In this document: positions 1 through 5,967 of the stretch, piece by piece
Numbering within the stretch: the first letter of the stretch is position 1
Layout of the letters: every line of letters starts with the position of its first letter
Source of the DNA: an uncultured Bacteroidota bacterium
GTDB lineage: Bacteria; Bacteroidota; Bacteroidia; Chitinophagales; Chitinophagaceae
Direction: 5' to 3'
Assembly: GCA_946479055.1 (NCBI GenBank)
Contig: CAMLEX010000334.1
Span: forward strand, 1 to 5,967
Length of the DNA: 5,967 bases
Notes under the pieces: model-generated
What the model was told of the DNA's origin: nothing
Seen by the model: only the letters and a program-made list of their open reading frames with translations
Databases searched by the model: none
Translations under genes and position numbers: made by a program

Positions 1-839
1 AGCAGCATCGCTGATTTGAATTTGCGTTGTTCGGTCTCATTCAATAATTTTCCCGCATGCACTTTTGTAAAAATGGCGTCAATTTCCGATCCTGTAAAAT
101 CATCTGCATATATTTCTTCTAATCCATGATCCGATACGCCGCAACCCATTGTAGCAAAAAAATCATGGCGGTTTTGCAAAGCGTATAAAAAATCATCAAA
201 AGAAGAAACAACTATATTACTAACTTCTTCCAGCTTCCTGACATAAGCATTGAACTTTTGAGGGTCACTTACATTCATGGCATTATCAGGACGAAATGCA
301 GGCAGGATGGGAATTTCAAATCCATCATCTTTTATTTTCTGGTGATGCTCCAATGAATCAACGGGATCATCCGTGGTGCAAACCACTTTTACTTTCATTT
401 TGAGCAACAAGTTGCGGACAGAATATTCATTTGTCTGCAATTTGGCGGTGCACTCATCATAGATATTTTTTGCCGTATCAGCATTTAAAATATTCTGTAC
501 ATTGAAATAACGTTGCAACTCCAAATGTGTCCAGTGGTACAAAGGGTTTCTTAATGTATAAGGAACAGTTCCCGCCCATTGCTGAAATTTTTCCCAATCA
601 GATGTGTTACCCGTACAATAACTTTCATTTACGCCATTTGCCCGCATGGCACGCCATTTATAATGATCACCATACAGCCAGGCCTGTGTTAGATTCGCGA
701 ATTTCATGTCTTCCGCTATCTGTTGCGGTGGCAAATGACAATGATAATCGATAATGGGCATGTCTTTAGCAAAATCTTGATAAAGACGCTGTGCCGTTTT
801 GGTTTTCAGCAAAAAATTTTCGTCAAGAAATTTTTTCAT
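1..839 (-). CDS. uxaC: Glucuronate/galacturonate isomerase UxaC, C-terminal part outside the window
   Basis: This frame is open from ATG 839-837 to the left edge: 279 residues of a family whose members are usually about 470. UxaC interconverts D-galacturonate with D-tagaturonate and D-glucuronate with D-fructuronate, and is the cytoplasmic entry step of the uronate isomerase pathway. Visible hallmarks are the amidohydrolase-like metal-binding motif DYHCHL (residues 31-36), GDHYKWRAMRANG (57-69), NPLYHWTHLEL (98-108), CTTDDP (154-159) and SDHGL (236-240). The N-terminus MKKFLDENFLL is typical of Bacteroidota UxaC. ATGs at 849 and 843 lie in another frame that stops after eight codons, so 839 is the start. 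The leader is A/T-rich with no Shine-Dalgarno at normal spacing. It is the last visible gene of the operon, separated from uxaA by a spacer that carries a duplicated uxaA tail. Identification is firm. Physiological substrate preference is inferred from the uxaA and uxaB neighbours. Confidence 0.95.
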   Translation of the reverse strand, partial: MKKFLDENFLLKTKTAQRLYQDFAKDMPIIDYHCHLPPQQIAEDMKFANLTQAWLYGDHYKWRAMRANGVNESYCTGNTSDWEKFQQWAGTVPYTLRNPLYHWTHLELQRYFNVQNILNADTAKNIYDECTAKLQTNEYSVRNLLLKMKVKVVCTTDDPVDSLEHHQKIKDDGFEIPILPAFRPDNAMNVSDPQKFNAYVRKLEEVSNIVVSSFDDFLYALQNRHDFFATMGCGVSDHGLEEIYADDFTGSEIDAIFTKVHAGKLLNETEQRKFKSAML

Positions 840-849
840 ACATTTTCAT

Positions 850-900
850 TTATAAGGAAACACCTTTTCCCCATGGAATAAAATCACTCTGAAGCCTTAC
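850..900 (-). pseudogene. Remnant of a second altronate dehydratase 3' end
   Basis: Read on the minus strand, this stretch encodes VRLQSDFIPWGKGVSL followed by TAA (852-850). The true UxaA ends VQLNQDDFIPWKRGVSL followed by TAA. Over the last 13 residues 10 are identical. Over the last 14 codons (850-891 versus 1021-1062) I count 31 of 42 bases identical, and four of the changed codons are synonymous. The copy lies in the same frame as uxaA, 171 bp downstream, and ends 10 bp before the uxaC start. Homology fades upstream of about position 900. It is too short to encode an enzyme, so I call it a gene remnant. Origin by tail duplication, loss of a paralogue, or replacement of an ancestral uxaA is inference. 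Confidence 0.8.
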
Positions 901-916
901 CCTTTTACCTTCTTTT

Positions 917-964
917 GCTTCCTGCTTCGCTTGCTCGCAGTCGCAATGACGAGAGAGGAAAGGC
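917..964. repeat. REP-like dispersed repeat fragment with imperfect fold-back
   Basis: On the minus strand 951-924 reads CGTCATTGCGACTGCGAGCA and continues AGCGAAGC. From memory, this resembles the 'GTCATTGCGAGCGAAGCGAAGC' type of short intergenic repeat scattered through many Bacteroidota and other genomes. The flanks can pair: GCTTCCT (917-923) with AGGAA and GC (956-960 and 963-964) around a two-base bulge, and CTTCG (925-929) imperfectly with CGAGAG (950-955). Whether it is repeated elsewhere in this genome cannot be seen from one window. It sits between the real and the remnant uxaA ends, so it may mark the rearrangement point. It could also affect mRNA stability or readthrough into uxaC. 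Confidence 0.5.
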
Positions 965-970
965 ACTCCT

Positions 971-984
971 ATGCATCCATGCAT
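971..984. repeat. Paired ATGCAT palindromes
   Basis: ATGCATCCATGCAT consists of two self-complementary ATGCAT hexamers separated by CC. It lies in the uxaA-uxaC spacer, next to the REP-like repeat. It could be part of that repeat, a protein-binding site, or chance in A/T-rich spacer DNA. Nothing here shows a function. Confidence 0.35.
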
Positions 985-1006
985 CATTACTATCGATTCA
1001 GCTTCA

Positions 1007-1016
1007 GAATATATTC
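1007..1016. repeat. Perfect 10-bp palindrome just after the uxaA stop
   Basis: GAATATATTC is a perfect inverted repeat whose edge nearest uxaA is 4 bp past that gene's stop codon. It has no loop and no following T-run, so it is not a normal intrinsic terminator. A/T-rich palindromes of this size arise easily by chance. Confidence 0.3.
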
Positions 1017-1020
1017 ATCA

Positions 1021-1062
1021 TTATAGTGAAACTCCCCTCTTCCATGGAATGAAATCATCCTG
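1021..1062 (-). repeat. Direct-repeat partner: genuine uxaA 3' end matching 850-891
   Basis: These last 14 codons of uxaA, stop included, align without gaps to the remnant at 850-891, with 31 of 42 bases identical. The uxaA stop here is followed in frame by two more stops (TAA TGA TGA, 1023-1015). The intervening frame is then open down to the second copy's TAA. Confidence 0.75.
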
Positions 1063-2664
1063 GTTTAATTGTACTGCTTTAGGAATCACTTCACCACTTG
1101 CGGCCTTAATACAATATTCAAGAATATCTTCTCCCATTTGTTCAATCGTCTTTTCACCTTCTATTATCGGCCCTGTATTGATATCGATGATATCGCCCAT
1201 TCTTTTTGTTAATGCGGAATTGGTAGCCACTTTTATAGTAGGGCAAACAGGATTGCCAGTTGGTGTTCCCAATCCTGTTGTAAATAGGATCAACGTAGCC
1301 CCTGAAGCGGCTTTACCTGTTGTAGCTTCTACATCATTTCCCGGCGTGCAGACTAAATTTAATCCGGATTTAACGGCAGGTTCCGTATAATCCAGTACAT
1401 CTTCTACCGGTGATGTGCCTCCTTTTTTTGCGGCGCCGGTACTTTTTATCGCATCCGTTATCAATCCATCTTTTATATTCCCCGGAGAAGGGTTCATATG
1501 AAAACCTGAACCTACTTTATGTGCAGCCTCATTATAGGTTGTCATCAGGTGAATGAATTTTTTTGCTGCAGCTTCTTCTTTTGTTCTATCAATCAGGTCT
1601 TGTTCTGCACCACATAGTTCAGGAAATTCAGCCAGCAAAATTTTTCCCCCCAATGCTACTACAAGATCGCTGCAATAACCAACAGCAGGATTCGCAGATA
1701 TGCCACTGAAGCCATCACTGCCTCCACATTTCACACCAATCGTTAATTTATCCAGGCTGGCTGGTTGGCGTTCCAGTTTATTTATTTCCACCAAACCTAA
1801 AAATGTTTTGCGGATAGCTTCCGTTATTAATTGTTCTTCGCTTTGTGAAAGTTGCTGTTCAAAAACATAAAGTGGTTTATCGAAATTGGGGTTACGTAGC
1901 TTAAGATCATTTAAAAAATCCTGCACTTGCAGATTTTGGCAACCCAAACTTAATACCGTGACACCTGCTACATTAGGATGATCAGCATAAGCCGCCAATA
2001 ATTTACTCAATATAGCCGCATCCTGTCTTGTACCGCCGCAACCGCCCTGGTGGTTTAAAAACTTTATGCCATCTACGTTTTTAAAAACACGATTGGTATG
2101 AACGGTTGATTCTTTTATTTCCAGGCTGGCTGTTGCGAGGTCGGCACCGCTTTTATATAACTCCAGCAGCTGATGAGTTTTTTGCTTGTACTTATCAGTA
2201 ACAGCATAACCCAATTCATTGTGCAGTGCTTCACGGATAACATCAAGGTTCCTGTTTTCACAAAATACTGTGGGAATAAATAACCAGTAGTTAGCTGTAC
2301 CTACCCGCCCATCGGCCCTGTAATAGCCTTTGAAAGTTTTATTTTTGAACCTGGAAACATCAGGCGGCTGCCATTGATAATGGTAAGGCCTGTATTCAAA
2401 AGGATCAGCGGCATGTTTTGTATTTTCCGTTGTCATTAAACTCCCGGCCGAAACATCAAACTGTGTCTTGCCTACCAGCACGCCATACATAAGGACTTTA
2501 TCACCGGCATGCATATCAGTGGTAAAGAATTTGTGCTTGGCACCAATATCATTTTGTAAGATATATTCATTGCCTTCATAACTGATCTTATCTCCCTTTA
2601 AAAGATCCTGCAATGCAACTAACACATTGTCTTTGGGATGAATTTTTAAAACTACCTGTTTCAT
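1021..2664 (-). CDS. uxaA: Altronate dehydratase (altronate hydrolase) UxaA
   Basis: This gene encodes 547 residues; E. coli UxaA, as I recall, is near 495. The enzyme dehydrates D-altronate to 2-keto-3-deoxygluconate in the cytoplasm, the last step of galacturonate breakdown encoded here. Residues 1 to about 85 form the N-terminal SAF-type domain, with the AKHKF histidine near 44. The rest is the galactarate/altronate dehydratase body: GRVGTANYW (119-127), NHQGGCGGTRQDA (204-216), SLGCQN (239-244), CGGSDGFSGISANPAVG (313-329), ELCGAEQDL (349-357) and CTPGNDVEATTGKAASGA (439-456). The conserved cysteines are present, as expected for this iron-dependent family, and nothing looks broken. The start ATG (2664-2662) directly follows the uxaB stop, so translation is probably coupled; no Shine-Dalgarno is evident. 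The SAF plus body layout also occurs in galactarate dehydratase, but the uxaB and uxaC neighbours favour altronate. Its 3' end is duplicated downstream. Confidence 0.96.
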   Translation of the reverse strand: MKQVVLKIHPKDNVLVALQDLLKGDKISYEGNEYILQNDIGAKHKFFTTDMHAGDKVLMYGVLVGKTQFDVSAGSLMTTENTKHAADPFEYRPYHYQWQPPDVSRFKNKTFKGYYRADGRVGTANYWLFIPTVFCENRNLDVIREALHNELGYAVTDKYKQKTHQLLELYKSGADLATASLEIKESTVHTNRVFKNVDGIKFLNHQGGCGGTRQDAAILSKLLAAYADHPNVAGVTVLSLGCQNLQVQDFLNDLKLRNPNFDKPLYVFEQQLSQSEEQLITEAIRKTFLGLVEINKLERQPASLDKLTIGVKCGGSDGFSGISANPAVGYCSDLVVALGGKILLAEFPELCGAEQDLIDRTKEEAAAKKFIHLMTTYNEAAHKVGSGFHMNPSPGNIKDGLITDAIKSTGAAKKGGTSPVEDVLDYTEPAVKSGLNLVCTPGNDVEATTGKAASGATLILFTTGLGTPTGNPVCPTIKVATNSALTKRMGDIIDINTGPIIEGEKTIEQMGEDILEYCIKAASGEVIPKAVQLNQDDFIPWKRGVSL

Positions 2665-2684
2665 TTAAGCTATTGTTTTTTTTT
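2662..2684 (-). other. Zero-gap uxaB-uxaA junction with an A9 run
   Basis: The uxaB stop TAA (2667-2665) is immediately followed by the uxaA ATG (2664-2662) in the same reading frame. No Shine-Dalgarno sequence precedes the ATG. Nine consecutive A residues on the coding strand (2684-2676) lie in the last codons of uxaB. The arrangement suggests that a terminating ribosome restarts on uxaA, or that an A-rich leader recruits one, as is common in Bacteroidota. Slippage on the A-run would only change the last few uxaB residues in one direction and does not enter the uxaA frame. Confidence 0.6.
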
Positions 2685-4224
2685 GATGCCTGCTTTCAAT
2701 AGCTGATAAAATATCTGGTTGTTGTAACATTTTTAAATTTTCATTTACCGCTTCTGCAAACTCTTTTAATACCGAAAGGTCTGCCCCCCACAGATTTTTA
2801 TCAGCCAGCACATCGGTAACAAGTTTTGAAGTATCCTGCCCGGACCATTTTTGAGAAAAATAACCAGCCATATCGTCCTGCACGGCATAATCTACACCCT
2901 TCCTTTTCCCATAATATTTCCCATCTTTTCCCGCTTCGCATTTCATAAATAAGATATAAGCCGCGAAACCTAAGGCCATCTGTTCAGGTACTTTTTCAGT
3001 TTTGTTATAATGTCTGAGCAGCAAAGGTATATTTCTCAATTTCATTTTGGATGTGAAATTCATCGTAATGCTCAGCCATTGGTGGTCAATAAAGGGATTT
3101 CTGAAACGATCCATCACTGTATTGGCAAAAAGACAGGCTTCATTGTAGGTTACAACTTTATCGTCCATCGCTGCTGCAATCTCTAAGATGGCCAGTCGGC
3201 GTATATAGGAAGACATACCTTCATCGGCCATGGCTTCCTTCACTGTTTCAAAACCAGCAAGATAAGCTAACCCGCAAGCGAACGTATGTGTTCCATTCAG
3301 CACACGAAGTTTCAGTTCCCTGAATTTTTCAATGCCGGGGGTAATAACTACTCCTTTATCTGCCTTATGAAATGAAAGAATTTCTTTTACTTGTTCATTA
3401 TCAGATTCAATAACCCACAACCGAAAAACTTCCGCCATGATCATGAGATCATCGGTATAGCCAAACTTTTCTTCCGCTTTTTTCTGGTCACCAGCCGGTA
3501 ATTTACCTGGCACTATCCGGTCTACCAGGGAGTTGCAAAAATGATTAGAACTCTGCAACCAATTAATAAAATTATTATCCAGTTTATTTTTTGCGGCCAA
3601 TTCCAGTACAATAGACTGAAGTTTGCTGCCATTATCAATAATCAGTTCGGTAGGGATTATTACCATACCGCTTTCTTCACTTCCATCAAATGCCTTATAT
3701 CTTTCATATAAAAAAGCCAGCAATTTGCCGGGGAAAGAAGATGGCGGAGATGAATGTATGTCATCATCCGTTAATACGATCCCTACTTCCGTAGTATTGG
3801 AAATAATGATCTTCATTCCGGCATTGTGTGCACAGGCGAGAATTTCATTCCATTCGTCAGAGGCTGTTAATACCCGGCTGATGGACGCATTGATGATAGT
3901 TTCTTCTGATTTTTTATTATCCTCAATGCCTTTCACACACATGGTATACAAACCATCCTGGTTGGCAAAAGCATCTGTTCCACCAGTGGAAGTGGACTTA
4001 ACCACAACAACACGGCCATTAAAAATTCCTTGCCTGTTGGCTTTATCAATAAAATAATCAGGCAGGCCGCGAAGCAACACTCCTGTTCCGAATTGCAAAA
4101 CTTTTTCAGGTAATACAAACAATTTTTCATCCGGAATGATCAAGCCTTCTTTCGGAGAAATTTCCTTCAACGTTTTTTTTGACAGTCGCATACTCATAAT
4201 TTTCAATTCATCAATGGGTTTCAT
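2665..4224 (-). CDS. uxaB: Tagaturonate reductase UxaB (altronate oxidoreductase)
   Basis: This 519-residue member of the mannitol dehydrogenase superfamily reduces D-tagaturonate to D-altronate with NAD(P)H in the cytoplasm, between UxaC and UxaA. The N-terminal Rossmann half (about 40-270) has QFGTGVLLRG (44-53), VVVKSTSTGG (73-82), ISNTTEVGIVLTDDD (141-155), PTELIIDNGSKL (191-202) and NSLVDRIVPG (231-240). The C-terminal half (from about 290) carries KLRVLNGTHT (305-314). In it K305, N310 and H313 match the Lys-Asn-His set that is catalytic in mannitol dehydrogenases. The family is usually near 480-500 residues. The chosen start (4224) gives a short N-terminal extension, and Met10 or Met12 are possible alternatives. 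Mannonate-type fructuronate reductase (UxuB) is the main alternative, but the uxaA neighbour and the long tagaturonate-type N-terminus favour UxaB. The gene ends exactly at the uxaA start and lies 66 bp after the hydrolase gene. Confidence 0.93.
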   Translation of the reverse strand: MKPIDELKIMSMRLSKKTLKEISPKEGLIIPDEKLFVLPEKVLQFGTGVLLRGLPDYFIDKANRQGIFNGRVVVVKSTSTGGTDAFANQDGLYTMCVKGIEDNKKSEETIINASISRVLTASDEWNEILACAHNAGMKIIISNTTEVGIVLTDDDIHSSPPSSFPGKLLAFLYERYKAFDGSEESGMVIIPTELIIDNGSKLQSIVLELAAKNKLDNNFINWLQSSNHFCNSLVDRIVPGKLPAGDQKKAEEKFGYTDDLMIMAEVFRLWVIESDNEQVKEILSFHKADKGVVITPGIEKFRELKLRVLNGTHTFACGLAYLAGFETVKEAMADEGMSSYIRRLAILEIAAAMDDKVVTYNEACLFANTVMDRFRNPFIDHQWLSITMNFTSKMKLRNIPLLLRHYNKTEKVPEQMALGFAAYILFMKCEAGKDGKYYGKRKGVDYAVQDDMAGYFSQKWSGQDTSKLVTDVLADKNLWGADLSVLKEFAEAVNENLKMLQQPDILSAIESRHQKKTIA

Positions 4225-4290
4225 TTATTTTTAAAAACCCAGGTTTATTATTCTATCATTTGTCTTTAGCACGAAGTTACTATCAGGTAT
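4225..4290 (-). other. 66-bp spacer between the hydrolase gene and uxaB
   Basis: I see no gene here. On the coding strand the last bases before the uxaB ATG are AAAAATAA, an A-rich leader of the kind Bacteroidota use in place of a Shine-Dalgarno. AAACC and GGTTT (4235-4246) are complementary but separated by two bases, too tight for a convincing hairpin, and not followed by a long T-run. I could not fit the Bacteroidota promoter consensus (TTTG, then TAnnTTTG) well. Co-transcription with the upstream hydrolase gene is therefore the simplest reading, and an internal promoter is not excluded. Confidence 0.4.
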
Positions 4291-5967
4291 TTACTTTCCC
4301 TTAGCAACTGAAATATTTAGCAGCCATTTTACCAGGTCTTCTGCCGCTTTATAATTCTCATATTCAGCAGGCAGTTTTCTTCCATCCACATATTCATTAT
4401 ACAACCATGGATCGCCAACAGCAAATACAGTTCCCTTACCATATTTTGCGGTAGCAATAACGATATCGCTTTCTTTTGTCACCAACGCTTTGGCTGGAGT
4501 TTTTACATTCAACACACTGATCTCTTTCAGGTACATTTTATAGGGTTCTTTAAAAACCTGTTTGTCGTTTGGAATAACAACACCTGTTTCATATTCATCA
4601 TTCTTTACCATATTCCTGCTTTTATTGGTAAAGGTTATTCCGAATGCTCCGGACAGTTTATTAAAATGTGCGAGGTCGCAATTCATGCTATCGTTGGCCA
4701 TCAGCACCAGCACACCGCCTGCTTTTACCCAATCGCTTATGGCTTTTACATGCTTTGCCGATACATAATTTGGAGTTGGGTTATCCTTTATGTGATCAGG
4801 ATCTACGACGATATAAACCGATGCTTTTTTAAGATTATCAGCGCTGGGGGCTGCATCCAGCGAAGAAAGTTTTGCACCATATTTATTGAAGATATGCCCC
4901 AACCCCTCAAAACCAGGATGAGACATTTCATTCCATACATAATGCCAGTATACCATAGCTCCACCTACGTCTTTTCTTTTCTCGCTATTAAAATACCTGT
5001 CAAGTAAAACTGTTTTTCCTTTGCCAATGCCTTGCGTTGGCAACATTTCCATTTCGTTGCTGGCCAGCAAAAAAGCACCGATTCCTTTTGGATCATTTAC
5101 AATTACGTCCTCACTCATATAATAGTCAAAACTACCATCACGATAGGGCTTGCCGCCAAGACCACTTACTTTCACCGTGCCATGCAAATTGGTCTGGCCA
5201 TTTTCCACTTTAATAAATTGCTTAATGATCCCATCGTACCCTTTTTTGGCGATAGTTATTTTTGCAGCAGGCAAATATCCTTTTCGTACGCCTTTTGCGA
5301 CAGCATACACAAACTGGCTGCTGGCAGAAGCTTCGAAATAATTTTTTTCTTTTCCCGGTCCGTTATAATTCAATATATCTAACCACAACCCTGTCTTTGG
5401 GTTCTGAACTTTTTCGATAGCATTTGCCAAACGATTCAGTATAGCAATAAGATCTTTTCTCTTTGGATGATTATCCGGGAACCAGTCTAATGCATCCACC
5501 AATGCTGTGGCATACCAACCCATGGCCCTTGCCCAGAAAAGAGGTGATAAGCCTGTTTTTTTATTTGCCCATTTTTGTTGTTTGCTTTCATCCCATGCAT
5601 GATACAGCAACCCTGTCTTTGCATCTCTTGCATGTTTTTCCATCCAGATAAACTGGTTGGCTACGTCATTAAACGCAGTGTCTTCATGCATGAGGTCAGC
5701 ATATTCTGCATAGAACGGTGCGCCCATATATAAACCATCGAGCCACATCTGGTATGGATAAATTTCCTTATGCCAGAAACCTCCTTCATTGGTACGGGGA
5801 TGGGTGCGTAATTGCTCTCTCAATAGCTTAGCGGCTTTGAGATATTTTTCTTTTTGTGTGACCCTGTATAAGAGTAAAACAAGTTTCCCGTTATTGATGT
5901 GATCAATATTATACTCGTCGGGTTTGTATGTTTTGATCGTTCCATCATCCTGCACAAAAAAATCCAT
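4291..5967 (-). CDS. GH105/GH88-family unsaturated rhamnogalacturonyl hydrolase with C-terminal amidotransferase-like domain, N-terminus missing
   Basis: The frame is open to the right edge; 558 residues are visible. Residues 1 to about 305 are the (alpha/alpha)6 barrel of YteR-like enzymes, which hydrolytically remove the 4,5-unsaturated uronic acid left by lyases on rhamnogalacturonan oligosaccharides. NIDHINNGK has Asp22, MWLDGLYMG has Asp77 and LLYHAWDE has His123. The spacings between these three residues equal those of YteR Asp88, Asp143 and His189, the known active-site set. FWARAMGWY (144-152) and NYFEASAS (209-216) also fit. By that alignment at least 66 residues plus any signal peptide are missing, so Met1 is probably internal. 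Residues about 317-558 form a second domain resembling DUF4350/class I amidotransferase folds (ASVYIVVDPDH, WVKAGGVLVLMAND, YGKGTVFAVGDPWLYNEY) without an obvious nucleophilic cysteine motif. Periplasmic location is likely but unproven. Other unsaturated-uronyl substrates are possible. Confidence 0.88.
   Translation of the reverse strand: MDFFVQDDGTIKTYKPDEYNIDHINNGKLVLLLYRVTQKEKYLKAAKLLREQLRTHPRTNEGGFWHKEIYPYQMWLDGLYMGAPFYAEYADLMHEDTAFNDVANQFIWMEKHARDAKTGLLYHAWDESKQQKWANKKTGLSPLFWARAMGWYATALVDALDWFPDNHPKRKDLIAILNRLANAIEKVQNPKTGLWLDILNYNGPGKEKNYFEASASSQFVYAVAKGVRKGYLPAAKITIAKKGYDGIIKQFIKVENGQTNLHGTVKVSGLGGKPYRDGSFDYYMSEDVIVNDPKGIGAFLLASNEMEMLPTQGIGKGKTVLLDRYFNSEKRKDVGGAMVYWHYVWNEMSHPGFEGLGHIFNKYGAKLSSLDAAPSADNLKKASVYIVVDPDHIKDNPTPNYVSAKHVKAISDWVKAGGVLVLMANDSMNCDLAHFNKLSGAFGITFTNKSRNMVKNDEYETGVVIPNDKQVFKEPYKMYLKEISVLNVKTPAKALVTKESDIVIATAKYGKGTVFAVGDPWLYNEYVDGRKLPAEYENYKAAEDLVKWLLNISVAKGK

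Noticed and set aside
527..754. 75-codon plus-strand open frame
   Set aside because: It is antisense to uxaC, whose translated motifs (DYHCHL, GDHYKWRAMRANG) account for this stretch.
850..1020. CRISPR, tRNA or riboswitch in the spacer
   Set aside because: There are no regularly spaced repeats, no cloverleaf with TTC-type arm, and no conserved aptamer core that I recognise. The content is explained by the uxaA tail remnant, a REP-like repeat and small palindromes.
971..1390. 139-codon open frame on the plus strand starting in the spacer
   Set aside because: It lies almost wholly antisense to the well-conserved 3' part of uxaA, has no recognisable domain, and its composition is that expected of a reverse-strand shadow.
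3623..4057. 144-codon plus-strand open frame
   Set aside because: It is antisense to the conserved Rossmann half of uxaB. Coding conservation is fully explained by uxaB.
3933..4130. 65-codon minus-strand frame inside uxaB
   Set aside because: It is an alternative frame of the uxaB N-terminal coding region, without its own start signals or recognisable protein.
4235..4246. Possible terminator hairpin (AAACC/GGTTT) before uxaB
   Set aside because: The arms are separated by only two bases, the stem is weak, and the T-run is short and immediately before the start codon. It is more likely A/T-rich leader sequence.
4562..5651. Several plus-strand open frames of 62-116 codons
   Set aside because: All are antisense to the GH105-type gene, overlap one another in different frames, and show no family features.

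Overview
The window reads as a minus-strand sugar-acid catabolism operon from a member of the Bacteroidota, possibly Chitinophagaceae-like. That placement rests on moderately low G+C by eye, A/T-rich leaders without clear Shine-Dalgarno sequences, and the style of the proteins. The family-level guess is weak because no phylogenetic marker is present.

In transcription order (right to left), 5967-4291 encodes most of a GH105/GH88-type unsaturated uronyl hydrolase. It has an extra C-terminal glutamine-amidotransferase-like (DUF4350-type) domain, and its N-terminus lies beyond the window edge. After 66 bp comes tagaturonate reductase uxaB (4224-2665). Altronate dehydratase uxaA (2664-1021) follows with no gap at all. 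A 181-bp spacer (1020-840) then leads to glucuronate/galacturonate isomerase uxaC (839-1), whose C-terminal part runs off the left edge.

Together the uxa genes form the Ashwell-type isomerase pathway: UxaC converts galacturonate to tagaturonate, UxaB reduces it to altronate, and UxaA dehydrates altronate to 2-keto-3-deoxygluconate (KDG). The hydrolase upstream would release the unsaturated uronic acid that lyases leave on pectin fragments, probably rhamnogalacturonan. The window is therefore best read as the terminal part of a pectin-use locus. KDG kinase, KDPG aldolase, lyases, SusC/D proteins and regulators are not visible here.

The one piece not explained by ordinary operon content is the uxaA-uxaC spacer. 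It holds a second, diverged copy of the uxaA 3' end (850-891, same reading frame, own stop), 10 bp before the uxaC start. A REP-like 'GTCATTGCGA' sequence and small palindromes separate it from the real uxaA end. This looks like the scar of an insertion, partial duplication or lost paralogue at a formerly tight uxaA-uxaC junction. I found no evidence for a novel defence, mobile or RNA system.
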